Assembly (NCBI RefSeq): GCF_011059145.1 | Contig: NZ_JAALLT010000002.1 | Span: forward strand, 124,001 to 188,000 | Source: Halalkalibaculum roseum | GTDB taxonomy: Bacteria; Bacteroidota; Rhodothermia; Balneolales; Balneolaceae | Length of the DNA: 64,000 bases | Direction: 5' to 3' | Part shown: positions 28,039 to 37,212 of the stretch, piece after piece | Layout: the number at the start of each line of letters is the position of its first letter | Position numbering within the stretch: the first letter of the stretch is position 1 | Program-made: the position numbers and the translations under genes | Notes under the pieces: generated by a model | Database searches by the model: none | What the model saw: the letters and a program-made list of their open reading frames with translations, nothing else | Told to the model about the DNA's origin: nothing

Positions 28039-28839
28039 ATGAAAAATGATATGATAATTTTCATAAAGAAGTTATTGCTATTTGTGAGAGGAATATTTTA
28101 TAGAGAAAGAAACACCCCAACAAACTTGTATCATTTAACAATTCAAAAATCAGGTAGTCAATGGGTAAAGCATATTTTGAGCGACAAAAGATTTAGGGCA
28201 AAATCAAAATTAAAAAAGTATCCACAACATAGGTATGAATGGAATGAATTTCATCAGATTTTTCCTAAAGGTACATTTGTTCCGGGGTTGTATATGTCCT
28301 ACGATCTCTACGAAGAAATTCAGAAGCCAAATAATTATAAAACCATTTGTATCATTAGGGATCCACGAGATATTGTTGTTTCCTGGTATTATTCGGCGTT
28401 GAAAACACATGCCTTAATAGGTAAAGTAGCAAAGTATAGAGAAGCATTGACTAGTATGGATATCGATACTGGTTTACATTATGGTATAGATGAATTATCA
28501 ATGAAATTCATGGCTATGAGAACCTGGATAAATAACAAAGACGACGAGAATATGTTAATCATTAAATTCGAAGATTTAACTTCAAATCCATTAGAATCAT
28601 TTTTTAAGATCTCAAAATGGTGTTCTTTTGATCTTAGTAAACGAGAACTGAAAGAAATTCTTGACAGTTACACCAAAGAAAAAATGAGAAAAAAAGACCT
28701 CAAAAAAAGGAAAGTTAAAAGTGAATCCCACTATAGAACTAAAAGCAGTAACCATACAATGTATTTTAAAGAAGAGCACTTCAAACATTTCTATAATGTT
28801 ACTGGTAACTTGATTGATGTTTTAGGGTATGAAAGATAA
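28039..28839 (+). CDS. Sulfotransferase domain protein (second locus)
   Basis: 266 residues. The 5'-phosphosulfate loop is TIQKSGSQWVKHIL (about 34-47) and the 3'-phosphate motif is CIIRDPRDIVVSWYYS (about 107-122), both strong matches to the PAPS sulfotransferase fold. A KKDLKKRKVKSESHYRTKSS segment near 215-235 is very basic. It overlaps the next gene by 11 bases. With the unrelated-looking sulfotransferase at 6296, it suggests that both surface glycans carry sulfate; the acceptor is inferred only. Confidence 0.85.
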   Translation: MKNDMIIFIKKLLLFVRGIFYRERNTPTNLYHLTIQKSGSQWVKHILSDKRFRAKSKLKKYPQHRYEWNEFHQIFPKGTFVPGLYMSYDLYEEIQKPNNYKTICIIRDPRDIVVSWYYSALKTHALIGKVAKYREALTSMDIDTGLHYGIDELSMKFMAMRTWINNKDDENMLIIKFEDLTSNPLESFFKISKWCSFDLSKRELKEILDSYTKEKMRKKDLKKRKVKSESHYRTKSSNHTMYFKEEHFKHFYNVTGNLIDVLGYER

Positions 28840-30076
28840 ACTAAAAGTTTTACACGTATTAGCAGGTAGTTTAAAAGGTGGTGCAGCCAAAGGGGCTTAT
28901 TGGCAGCACCAAGGGCTTTTAGAGTTAGATGTAGATTCAAGAATCTTAATTAATTCACGTGATAGTTCAAATGATGAAAATGTTAAATCAATAATATCAA
29001 GTAAGAAAGCAAAATTAAGACAGTATATAAATTTAAAATTAGAAAAATTACCTCTTAAATTATATAAAAATTACCAAGGACAGATGTTTAGTATTGGTTA
29101 TTTTGGTCATGATATTACTAAACATGAATGGTATAATTGGGCTGATATTATTAACCTGCATTGGATCAATGCAGGTTTTATAAGTATTAAAGGGATTGCT
29201 AAAATAAAAAAACCGATAGTATGGACATTAAGAGATATGTGGCCATTTACAGGTGGCTGTCATATTAGTCTTGGTTGTGAAAATTATAAAACTGGATGCG
29301 GTTCTTGCTTTCAGTTAGGCAGTTCGAAATTTAATGATTTGTCACATAAGATTAATAAAAGAAAACAAAAATATTATCCTAAATCGATGAAACTGGTAGG
29401 CATAAGCAATTGGATAAGTGAACAAGCTAAAAAAAGTTCAGTTTTTAAGTATTCTGATGTTAGGACAATTTTTAACAATATCAATTGTTCTGATTTTTAT
29501 CCAATTGACAAAATAAAAGCTAGAGAAGTCTTAGGGCTTCCCACTGACAAAAAATTAATTCTTGTTGGGGGCACAGATTTAAACAAAATTCATAAAGGTT
29601 TTGATAAGTTTTTGGAAGCTATTAATCTATTGCAAAATGAGAAATATTTTTTGGTTTTTTTTGGAAATTTAATCAGTTCTCTAGTAAATAACTTGGATTT
29701 TGAATATAAAAACTTTGGTTATTTGAATGACTTAATTTCTTTGAGATTACTGTATTCCAGTGCTGATGTTTTTATAGCCCCAAGTATTATGGATGCTTTT
29801 GGCAAAACAATCGCTGAATCCATGGCTTGTGGTACGCCTGTAGTTTGCTTCGATAGTACAGGGCCAAAAGATATAGTAGATCATAAAGTTAATGGATATA
29901 AAGCAAAGCCTTACGAAATTGAAGATTTGAAAGAAGGCATAGTGTGGATTTTAGATAATACAGAGAAATATAATTTAAGTGGTAATGCTAAAAATAAAAT
30001 ACAATCAACTTTCGACTCTAAAGTGGTTGCTCGTCAATATTTAAAGCTTTATCAAGAATGCTTGTCTATAAATTGA
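28829..30076 (+). CDS. Glycosyltransferase family 4 with cysteine cluster
   Basis: 415 residues. N-terminus KVLHVLAGSLKGGAAKGAYW; the signature WTLRDMWPFTGGCHISLGC followed by a four-cysteine segment (TGCGSC) near residues 130-160, seen in WcaC-like GT4 enzymes; donor domain LVGGTDLNKIHKGFDKFL near 243; and E-x7-E region FGKTIAESMACGTPVVCF near 327. It retains the anomeric configuration. Donor sugar unknown. Overlaps the sulfotransferase by 11 bases. Confidence 0.88.
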   Translation: MKDKLKVLHVLAGSLKGGAAKGAYWQHQGLLELDVDSRILINSRDSSNDENVKSIISSKKAKLRQYINLKLEKLPLKLYKNYQGQMFSIGYFGHDITKHEWYNWADIINLHWINAGFISIKGIAKIKKPIVWTLRDMWPFTGGCHISLGCENYKTGCGSCFQLGSSKFNDLSHKINKRKQKYYPKSMKLVGISNWISEQAKKSSVFKYSDVRTIFNNINCSDFYPIDKIKAREVLGLPTDKKLILVGGTDLNKIHKGFDKFLEAINLLQNEKYFLVFFGNLISSLVNNLDFEYKNFGYLNDLISLRLLYSSADVFIAPSIMDAFGKTIAESMACGTPVVCFDSTGPKDIVDHKVNGYKAKPYEIEDLKEGIVWILDNTEKYNLSGNAKNKIQSTFDSKVVARQYLKLYQECLSIN

Positions 30077-30394
30077 ACATTAACATGTGGTTAAAATATA
30101 CATTTAAAACAAGATTTGTATTGGCATAAATCTTATTAACTAAATCTATTTGATGAATGATTTAGTTAATAACAAAATGTTTATCACGCTTATCATTATT
30201 ATTTTCAAATTCAAACTAGAATTGTCTTCCAATTATTGAATAGCTAATTACGATATAGAGACCTTGGACGAGTTCTAAGTTTATTTTATTTAATCGTAGT
30301 TTATAAACTATAGATTTTCTGGGCAATGGAATTGGTTATTCGCCGACATAGAGGAGAGAGATTTAAAACTAGTTATCTTTTAAAAAAATGAATT
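30077..30394. other. Intergenic gap with a 14-bp hairpin
   Basis: 318 AT-rich bases. A perfect inverted repeat, TTATTAACTAAATC (30133-30146) and GATTTAGTTAATAA (30159-30172) with a 12-base loop, lies 56 bases after the GT4 stop. No T-run follows, so termination is uncertain. GGAGAGAG about 40 bases before the next ATG is too far away to be its ribosome site. Nothing else was seen. Confidence 0.6.
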
Positions 30395-31201
30395 ATGGCT
30401 AAATTATCCATCATTACAATAAACCTAAATAATGTTGATGGCTTAAAAAAAACTATTGAAAGCGTTCTTAATCAAACCTTTTCCGACTTTGAGTATATTA
30501 TTATTGATGGTGCAAGTGAAGATGGAAGTTTAGAAACAATAAAACAGTTTAGTGATAGAATCTCATATTGGGTTAGTGAACCTGATAAGGGTATTTATAA
30601 CGCTATGAACAAAGGCATTAAAAAAGCCAAGGGAGAGTATATTATATTTATGAACAGTGGAGATTATTTTAATAACTCTAAAATTTTAGAAAGAATTTTT
30701 TCAATTGAAAGAAAGGCTGATTTTATTATAGGAGAGATTGAAATGTTTATGGAGAATAAAAATCTCAAAACCAATACACCTCAAAATATATCCTTTGAAT
30801 TGCTCTATAACGGTACTATATATCATCAGGCGACTTTTACAAAAAAAACTGTATTTGAGCAGCTCGGGGGGTACAATGAAAATAAACAGATAACTTCCGA
30901 TTGGGAATTTATTACGCTTGCCCTAGCAAAACATAATATGTCTTATAAAGTATTGGATGTTGAAGTTGCTAATGTAGATGCCACAGGAATTAGCACTACG
31001 AATCCTGATCTAGTTAAAAAAGAGAGAGCAGAGATGCTTGAAAATAATTTTTCTCTGTTTATTCCTGATTATGAAAAATTGAACAGGTTAGAAAAATTGA
31101 CTTTTGGATACCTTCTCAAACTATTATATAAAAAAATAAGAAAATTATACTGGATTGCTCAAAAAAGATTGAAAGACTTAAAAATCTCAATCTCACCTTA
31201 G
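30395..31201 (+). CDS. Glycosyltransferase family 2
   Basis: 268 residues. LSIITINLNNVDGLKKTIES and IIIDGASEDGSLETI (about 35-49) and MNSGDYFNN near 88 place it in the WfgS/'PGL-type' GT2 subgroup, whose third motif is often SGD. YHQATFTKKTVFEQLGGYNE near 148 is the acceptor-side motif. The C-terminus is basic and may associate with the membrane. Isolated by gaps of 318 and 79 bases, so it may have its own expression signals. Confidence 0.88.
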   Translation: MAKLSIITINLNNVDGLKKTIESVLNQTFSDFEYIIIDGASEDGSLETIKQFSDRISYWVSEPDKGIYNAMNKGIKKAKGEYIIFMNSGDYFNNSKILERIFSIERKADFIIGEIEMFMENKNLKTNTPQNISFELLYNGTIYHQATFTKKTVFEQLGGYNENKQITSDWEFITLALAKHNMSYKVLDVEVANVDATGISTTNPDLVKKERAEMLENNFSLFIPDYEKLNRLEKLTFGYLLKLLYKKIRKLYWIAQKRLKDLKISISP

Positions 31202-31280
31202 TAACTATGATGTTCGATGAGTGTTGCAAAATAATTAAATTGTTCATTATTAATAATTCTAAATACTTTCAGTTTGGATC

Positions 31281-32345
31281 TTGTCTAACCAAAACGTGCT
31301 AACTACCCCTTCTAAAAAAAACAAAATAACGGCCGTAATTACAGCTTATAATGCCGAAAGGTTTATCTCGCGTTCCATAGATAGTGTAATCAATCAAAAG
31401 GGTGAGGAGTGTGATATTATAGTGGTCAATGATGCTTCAACTGATGATACGGCAAAGGTAGTAAAAGAGTATGGGGACAGAGTCAAGTATATAGAATTGA
31501 AAGAAAACAGAGGTCCGGCTGTTGGTCGTACAGTTGGCCTGTTTGAAACAGATACTGACTTTGTTGCTTTTCTTGATTCGGATGATTGCTGGAAAGAAGA
31601 TTTTGCAAGAGTGATGAAGAATTTTCTGAGATCTCACCCTGAAGCAGTTGCGGCAAATAGTGGTTATGTGAGTATAGACTATAATGGAGAAACCAAATTT
31701 CAGCCACAGTTAACAAAAGAAGATCAAAAATATTATAAAGATGGCGCTCTATGTGAAAATTTTTATGAATTTTGGGCAAAATATAACTGTGTTAGAACTG
31801 GAACAGTTTTAATGCGAACCCAAGTAGCCCAAAAAACGGGAGGTCAGCGAGAAGACTTGAGGCTCACAGAAGATTTAGAATTTTGGGGATATTTAGCAAC
31901 ATTTAGCCGATGGGGTTTTGTCCCGGCGAATCTTTTTGTAACTGATCAACAGATACTTACCCCGAGTGAAAGACTTGAAAAATTTAATAAACGATTTTCT
32001 TTTTTTAAGGAACTAAAGTTACAGAAATGGAGCCGAAGAATTGAGCCTGCCTTATCAGATTCTCTTTCAATTAGAGCATTCGATGAGTTTTTAAAAAATA
32101 TTGCTACCACTATTGCTTTTGCTAAAGCCTACTCATTTTCCTTTAGGGATGCCTATCGATTTTCCAAAAACAATAAGGATTATATTCATTCAAATGGGTG
32201 GGGTAAAGCAATACGGCTGGGACTAAAACTAGGGCCACTGGGGTGGCCTTTTGTTTGTGTAGGGTTAAGACTTCGAGAAATTCTTAAAGCTTATACTAAT
32301 CCTGCGATTAAGCATTTGAAGTGTATTTTAGATTTTAAAGCATAA
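31281..32345 (+). CDS. Glycosyltransferase family 2
   Basis: 354 residues from TTG. TAVITAYNAERFISRSIDSV, IVVNDASTDDTAKVVKEYG near residue 45 and AFLDSDDCWKEDF near 93 give the GT-A core; LTEDLEFWGYLATFSRWGF near 195 is the catalytic ED motif. The last 100 residues are an extension of unknown role. It ends one base before the next gene. Confidence 0.86.
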   Translation: MSNQNVLTTPSKKNKITAVITAYNAERFISRSIDSVINQKGEECDIIVVNDASTDDTAKVVKEYGDRVKYIELKENRGPAVGRTVGLFETDTDFVAFLDSDDCWKEDFARVMKNFLRSHPEAVAANSGYVSIDYNGETKFQPQLTKEDQKYYKDGALCENFYEFWAKYNCVRTGTVLMRTQVAQKTGGQREDLRLTEDLEFWGYLATFSRWGFVPANLFVTDQQILTPSERLEKFNKRFSFFKELKLQKWSRRIEPALSDSLSIRAFDEFLKNIATTIAFAKAYSFSFRDAYRFSKNNKDYIHSNGWGKAIRLGLKLGPLGWPFVCVGLRLREILKAYTNPAIKHLKCILDFKA

Positions 32346-32346
32346 T

Positions 32347-33570
32347 TTGTTGAAAAACTCTTTTAATAAAATTAGCATACTCAAATTTTTTACAGTTGCT
32401 GGTGTGCCGGGTTATATATTACTGGCAAGGCCGATAATATACGCATTGATAGCTCGACAAAGAAGTTTTAGCGAAGTTGCAACTGTAGATGCATCTGCAG
32501 CTATTCAAATTGTTGTGACCACACTTGCTTTTATAGTTGGAGGGTATATTTTCTTGAAAAATAGTAATCACCGTAAGCTATTATTAAAGACACCGTTTAG
32601 GTGGTTTGTTTTTTATTTGCTTTGGGCAACAATTACTGTGCTTTGGAGTGTAATATTTTCCCTTACGGGTTATCGGGCCTTTGAAAATATGGCCTATTTA
32701 TTATTGATATCAGCTGTATTGGTTAAAGTATATGAAAAAATTGGGGTAGAGGGTCTTATCGACTGGGTTATGAAGTTTGCGATATTGACCATTTTGGCAA
32801 GTATCTTACAGCAAGTTCAGTTGTTGGGAATTGGGGTTTTATCAATTGATACTCTTTTAAGTGAACAGATGAATTCCACTCCATATTTCTTTTTAGCGTT
32901 ACTTTTACCGACTGGTTATTTTGTAAAGAGTTTTATACTACCAATATCTATTTTTAGTCTTTCAAATACTGCTTATGCTGGAATGGCAGCAGGAATATTT
33001 GGTCTTGGAAGAGGTAGTAGAAAAGTTAAAGTCTTCTTTGGTACAATTTTACTAGCCACTGTGGGTGCACTATTATTTTATCAACCTGAAATAATCCTTA
33101 AAAATACAATATTTTATGGTAAGGAGGGGGTTGGATTAGAATATACTACAGGAAGAGATCAAATTTTTACAATAGCTGTCATGGAAGGTCTTAATAATCC
33201 GTTACATGGCTTTGGTTTTGTAGCAGGTGAAGAATATATAATAAGGAGGACAAGGCCGGGTGTTATTGGGGCTCACAATGGGCTACTTTCCGCATTTCTT
33301 GGTACAGGAATAATTGGTGTTTTCTTTTTTATGATATTTTTGGTTGGTATGATAAAAGTTGCGAAATCAAATAAAATACCATCAAAATATCGTGGTCCTT
33401 TTCTGTGTACTACAATTCTAATTATTATCCATACAATGGGAAATCCTGGTTTGGGTACACGAGTATATGGAACTTGGATACCAGCAGTTACTATTTTTTC
33501 AATGATTAGTTTAATTTATCTACACTTTAAAAAAGCTTCATCTTATGAGAATAACATGGGTCACCCGTAG
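32347..33570 (+). CDS. O-antigen ligase / Wzy-like polymerase (second locus)
   Basis: 407 residues from TTG (a second TTG follows at once), about ten membrane helices. A hydrophilic loop with TTGRDQIFTIAVMEGLNNPLH then GFGFVAGEEY and VIGAHNGLLSAFLGTGIIG (about 275-325) matches the Wzy_C/WaaL domain, whose R and H residues are needed for activity. It may polymerise the second repeat unit or ligate it to a carrier; the domain does not separate these. Its 3' end overlaps the following gene by 26 bases. Confidence 0.82.
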   Translation: MLKNSFNKISILKFFTVAGVPGYILLARPIIYALIARQRSFSEVATVDASAAIQIVVTTLAFIVGGYIFLKNSNHRKLLLKTPFRWFVFYLLWATITVLWSVIFSLTGYRAFENMAYLLLISAVLVKVYEKIGVEGLIDWVMKFAILTILASILQQVQLLGIGVLSIDTLLSEQMNSTPYFFLALLLPTGYFVKSFILPISIFSLSNTAYAGMAAGIFGLGRGSRKVKVFFGTILLATVGALLFYQPEIILKNTIFYGKEGVGLEYTTGRDQIFTIAVMEGLNNPLHGFGFVAGEEYIIRRTRPGVIGAHNGLLSAFLGTGIIGVFFFMIFLVGMIKVAKSNKIPSKYRGPFLCTTILIIIHTMGNPGLGTRVYGTWIPAVTIFSMISLIYLHFKKASSYENNMGHP

Positions 33571-34708
33571 TTTTTTAGATTATCGTATACCTGTTTATCA
33601 AGAGATAAATCGATTGTGTGGGGATCAACTTACAGTAATTTACTATGACGATATAGTCCCGGTACGATGTCAAAAGAAAATTAAAAAGGTGTTAGGTGAT
33701 CGAGCTGTGGGTCTTGGTGGAGAGATGCGACTGGGTGGACAGAAAAAGAACAATCAATCCTTTGCAAATTCCGGTTTTCGAATACCAATTAGACCTGGAT
33801 TGACAACAAAAGTTAGAGCAACTAAACCTGATATTCTACTATCAGATGGATTTTATCAGTGGACTTATGCGGCGCTGATTAATAATGCAATTTGGTCTAC
33901 GCCTCATGTCATGTGTTATGAGCGTACTCCGCATACGGAACGTAATGCTTCAAAATTTCGAATATTTATGAGGAAAATAGCTTCAAGATTCATTGATGCT
34001 ATTTGTTGTAACGGTATAAAAACAAAAGAATATTTGACTGATTTTGGGTTTCCTGAAGAGAAGTTATTTATGGGCAATATGGCCGCTGATACAACTGGGT
34101 TACAGAATACTGTTGATCAGTTGGACAACGATCAAAAAGAAAAGATTAAAACAAAATACGACATTGAAGGAGAGCTATTTTTATACGTTGGGCAATTAAT
34201 TCCTCGAAAGGGCATCTTGGAAATGCTTAAAGCTTGGAGAGAATTTTCAGTTGAGAATCCAGGTCCAACTCTTATACTTTTGGGGGATGGGGAGCAGAAA
34301 ATGGAAGCACAAAATTACATTACAGAAAATAATATAGGAAACGTAAGGATATTGGGTAGAGTTAATTATTCAGAAGTCGCCAAATTTTACGCAGCAGCTG
34401 ATATATTTATAATTTCAACCCTTGAAGATAATTGGTCGTTAGTGGTTCCGGAGGCAATGAGCTGTAGTTTGCCGGTGTTATGTTCAAAATATAATGGCTG
34501 TTGGCCTGAGTTGGTTAAACCACAAAATGGGTGGGTTTTTGATCCGCTAGAAACGGATGAATTTGTTCATACGCTTGAGGTGGCTTGGCAAAACAGGGAT
34601 AAGTGGGAGGAGATGGGAATAAATTCTTCTGAGATTATAAAAAATTATACGCCTGAGAAAGTAGCTGAAAGTATATATGAAGCATGTGAAAAGGTAGTAG
34701 AAAAATAG
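33545..34708 (+). CDS. Glycosyltransferase family 4
   Basis: 387 residues. N-terminus MRITWVTRSFLDYRIPVYQE; donor domain FLYVGQLIPRKGILEMLKAW near residue 218; LGRVNYSEVAKFYAAADIFI near 270; and catalytic EDNWSLVVPEAMSCSLPVL near 297, a variant E-x7-E motif. It starts 26 bases inside the polymerase gene, so translation is coupled. Specificity unknown. Confidence 0.86.
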   Translation: MRITWVTRSFLDYRIPVYQEINRLCGDQLTVIYYDDIVPVRCQKKIKKVLGDRAVGLGGEMRLGGQKKNNQSFANSGFRIPIRPGLTTKVRATKPDILLSDGFYQWTYAALINNAIWSTPHVMCYERTPHTERNASKFRIFMRKIASRFIDAICCNGIKTKEYLTDFGFPEEKLFMGNMAADTTGLQNTVDQLDNDQKEKIKTKYDIEGELFLYVGQLIPRKGILEMLKAWREFSVENPGPTLILLGDGEQKMEAQNYITENNIGNVRILGRVNYSEVAKFYAAADIFIISTLEDNWSLVVPEAMSCSLPVLCSKYNGCWPELVKPQNGWVFDPLETDEFVHTLEVAWQNRDKWEEMGINSSEIIKNYTPEKVAESIYEACEKVVEK

Positions 34709-34711
34709 AAT

Positions 34712-36040
34712 ATGGAGTTCAAGACCTGGCAATACCTTTTACGTTACTCTTTAGCTAAACCCAGAGCCTTGAGAGGTTTTCGAGAAGCAATAAAAAATCA
34801 GACCTTGTCTAGAGATAAGCTGCAGGGTGTTGTACGGACAAAAATCAAAAAACTGGTCTCTATAGCATATAAAAATGTACCCTGGTATAGAAAAGTATTA
34901 GACAGACATAACCTTGACTATAAAAAAATCACTATAAAAGAGGAGTTTAATAAAATTCCAGTTTTAACAAGGGAAGAGTTAGCAAATAATTTCGAACAGT
35001 TTATTTCAGAAAATATTGATAAAGAGGAACTTAAAATATCCACAACTGGAGGTAGTACAGGTAAACCATTGAAAATAGGTATGGATCCTGAGGTTGTTCG
35101 CGAAATTCCCAAATGGCAGATGTTGTCTTGGTGGGGGCTTTCTCCGATAGACAACATGGCAACTCTTTATCGTGGCGTTCCTATGAGCGGGGTAAAAAGA
35201 ATTGCTTTGAAGTTAATAAGATGGCCTCAAAAGATCTTGTACATGGATGCAACTAATATTTCAAAAAATAATATTCAAAAATTCATCGATGAATATGATC
35301 ATGTGAAACCAAAACTAATACATGGATATGTTGGAGCATTAGATGCAATTGCTGATTATATTTTACAAAATAATATAAATTTATCACCACCTGAGGTTAT
35401 ATGGTCTACGGCATCTCCAATAACTAGCATACAAGAGAATAAAATCAGTAAAGCATTTAAAGCTCCTATTTGTGATCAATATGGTTGCAGCGAAATATAT
35501 TTTATTGCTGCAGAATGTCCACATAAAGAAGGTTTGCATATTTTTGTTGATTCGGTTAAAGTCGAAATCTTAGATGATAATAATAAACCTGTTCCTGATG
35601 GGGAATATGGTAAAATAGTTATCACAAATTTGAATGAATATAGTTTTCCACTAATTAGATATGAGAATGGTGACAAGGGTAGATTACTAACTAAAAAATG
35701 TAGTTGTGGATTGTCATTACCTTTGATGGATAAGGTGAAAGGGCGCATTTCTGATAATATAGAACTACCTAATGGGACTGTACTTTCAGGTGAATATTTA
35801 ACAACAATTTTTGATAACTACACTGAAACTGTCAAACAATTTCAAGTTATACAACATAAGAGTGATAATATAACTATTAAAGTTGTTTTAAGTGGAAGTT
35901 ATCATGAAAATAATAATGTAGTATCAAATGTTCGCGATAAATTAGAAAAAAGAATTAACAATCAAGTAAAATTGCGGTTTGAGTGTGTGGAGCGAATACC
36001 CAAGAAAGGTGGGAAAATTCAATTTATAATTAAAGAATAA
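34712..36040 (+). CDS. CapK/PaaK-like adenylate-forming enzyme
   Basis: 442 residues. The AMP-binding fold is shown by STTGGSTGKPLKIG near residue 110 (phosphate loop), ICDQYGCSEIYFIAAECP near 252, and GKIVITNLNEYSFPLIRYENGD near 305. A zinc-like cysteine pair KCSCGL follows near 330. The family is related to phenylacetate-CoA ligase; CapK-type members occur in capsule loci, where they may activate an acid for attachment to a sugar. The substrate is not known. It is set between two GT4 genes with 3- and 2-base gaps. Confidence 0.82.
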   Translation: MEFKTWQYLLRYSLAKPRALRGFREAIKNQTLSRDKLQGVVRTKIKKLVSIAYKNVPWYRKVLDRHNLDYKKITIKEEFNKIPVLTREELANNFEQFISENIDKEELKISTTGGSTGKPLKIGMDPEVVREIPKWQMLSWWGLSPIDNMATLYRGVPMSGVKRIALKLIRWPQKILYMDATNISKNNIQKFIDEYDHVKPKLIHGYVGALDAIADYILQNNINLSPPEVIWSTASPITSIQENKISKAFKAPICDQYGCSEIYFIAAECPHKEGLHIFVDSVKVEILDDNNKPVPDGEYGKIVITNLNEYSFPLIRYENGDKGRLLTKKCSCGLSLPLMDKVKGRISDNIELPNGTVLSGEYLTTIFDNYTETVKQFQVIQHKSDNITIKVVLSGSYHENNNVVSNVRDKLEKRINNQVKLRFECVERIPKKGGKIQFIIKE

Positions 36041-36042
36041 TT

Positions 36043-37203
36043 TTGAAAGTATTATTTATTCATAATAATTATGCCAGTAATAACAGTGGGGAAGAACATG
36101 CTGCTGAAGGCTTGGCCAAATTGCTTGAGGATAATGGACATACTGTTGAATGGTACCGCCGTAGTTCTGCAGAAATAGCGAATTCAACTATTGGAAAATT
36201 AAAAGCTTTTTTTACAGGTATTTGGAATCCTAATGCAATTCGAGGGGTAAAACAAAAAATAGATGAGTTCCAACCTGATGTTGTTCAGATTCAAAATTTA
36301 TATCCACTTATATCACCTGCAGTGTTACTAGCTGTAAAAAGTAAAGGTATACCAATTATTATGCGGTGCCCAAACTACCGTTTATTTTGTCCAACGGGTT
36401 TACATCTGGATGGGAATGGAAATATTTGTGAACAATGTCTTACCTCTGGACGTGAATTAAACTGCATCAAAAAAAATTGTGAAAACAATATTCCTAAAAG
36501 TATTGGATATGCAGTTCGTAATTACACTGCTCGTACTATTTGGGGAATATCAGAACAAGCAGATAAATATATCGTTCAGACTAAATTTCAAAAAGAAAAA
36601 TTTATTAAAAATGGGATTCCAGAAGATAAAATGGCTATTATTCCGGGCTTGCCTCCAGATATTCCAGATCAGAAAGTTGCATTGGGAGAAAAGGTGATAT
36701 TTGTGGGCAGAGTTAGCCCTGAAAAGGGAGTATTAGATTTTTTAGAAGCAGCTCGCAATTTGCCAGATATCCGATTTGAAATTGCAGGAAGTATTGACGA
36801 GAGTCTCAGTTATATTGAGGCAAATCTTCCCAAGAACGTTACCTGGGTAGGATTTTTAAATAAACAAGATCTAAACAATCTGTATCGAGAGGCACGAATC
36901 GTTGTAGTACCCAGCAAGTGGTATGAAGGTTTTCCAAATGTTATTACAAGAGCAATGAAATTTGGGAAACCGGTAATTACTACTAATTTAGGGGCGATGG
37001 CTTCAATAATTGACCATAAAGAGAATGGTTTACTTGTAGAACCCGGTAATCAAAATGAATTAAAAAAGGCAATTAAATATCTTTATGAAAATCCATCATT
37101 ATGTCAAAAGTATGGTAAGAATGGTTATAAAAAGTCAGTAAGTATTTATTCGGTTAATTCAATCTATAAAGAACTCATAAAAACTTATACATCAGTAATA
37201 TAA
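36043..37203 (+). CDS. Glycosyltransferase family 4 with cysteine cluster
   Basis: 386 residues from TTG. N-terminus VLFIHNNYASNNSGEEHAAEG; cysteine-rich segment near residues 108-147 (RCPNYRLFCPTG, CEQCLTSGRELNC); donor domain VIFVGRVSPEKGVLDFLEAA near 218; KWYEGFPNVITRAMKFGKPV near 292 replaces the usual E-x7-E with E-x7-R, a variation worth checking. It follows the CapK-like gene by two bases. Specificity unknown. Confidence 0.86.
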   Translation: MKVLFIHNNYASNNSGEEHAAEGLAKLLEDNGHTVEWYRRSSAEIANSTIGKLKAFFTGIWNPNAIRGVKQKIDEFQPDVVQIQNLYPLISPAVLLAVKSKGIPIIMRCPNYRLFCPTGLHLDGNGNICEQCLTSGRELNCIKKNCENNIPKSIGYAVRNYTARTIWGISEQADKYIVQTKFQKEKFIKNGIPEDKMAIIPGLPPDIPDQKVALGEKVIFVGRVSPEKGVLDFLEAARNLPDIRFEIAGSIDESLSYIEANLPKNVTWVGFLNKQDLNNLYREARIVVVPSKWYEGFPNVITRAMKFGKPVITTNLGAMASIIDHKENGLLVEPGNQNELKKAIKYLYENPSLCQKYGKNGYKKSVSIYSVNSIYKELIKTYTSVI

Positions 37204-37212
37204 TTATTTAGC

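Noticed and set aside
27966-28041. Short frame reading EINYLIQKRPEENILIEQLI before the second sulfotransferase
   Set aside because: Looks protein-like but has only about 28 codons and no start; possibly a gene remnant, too short to support.
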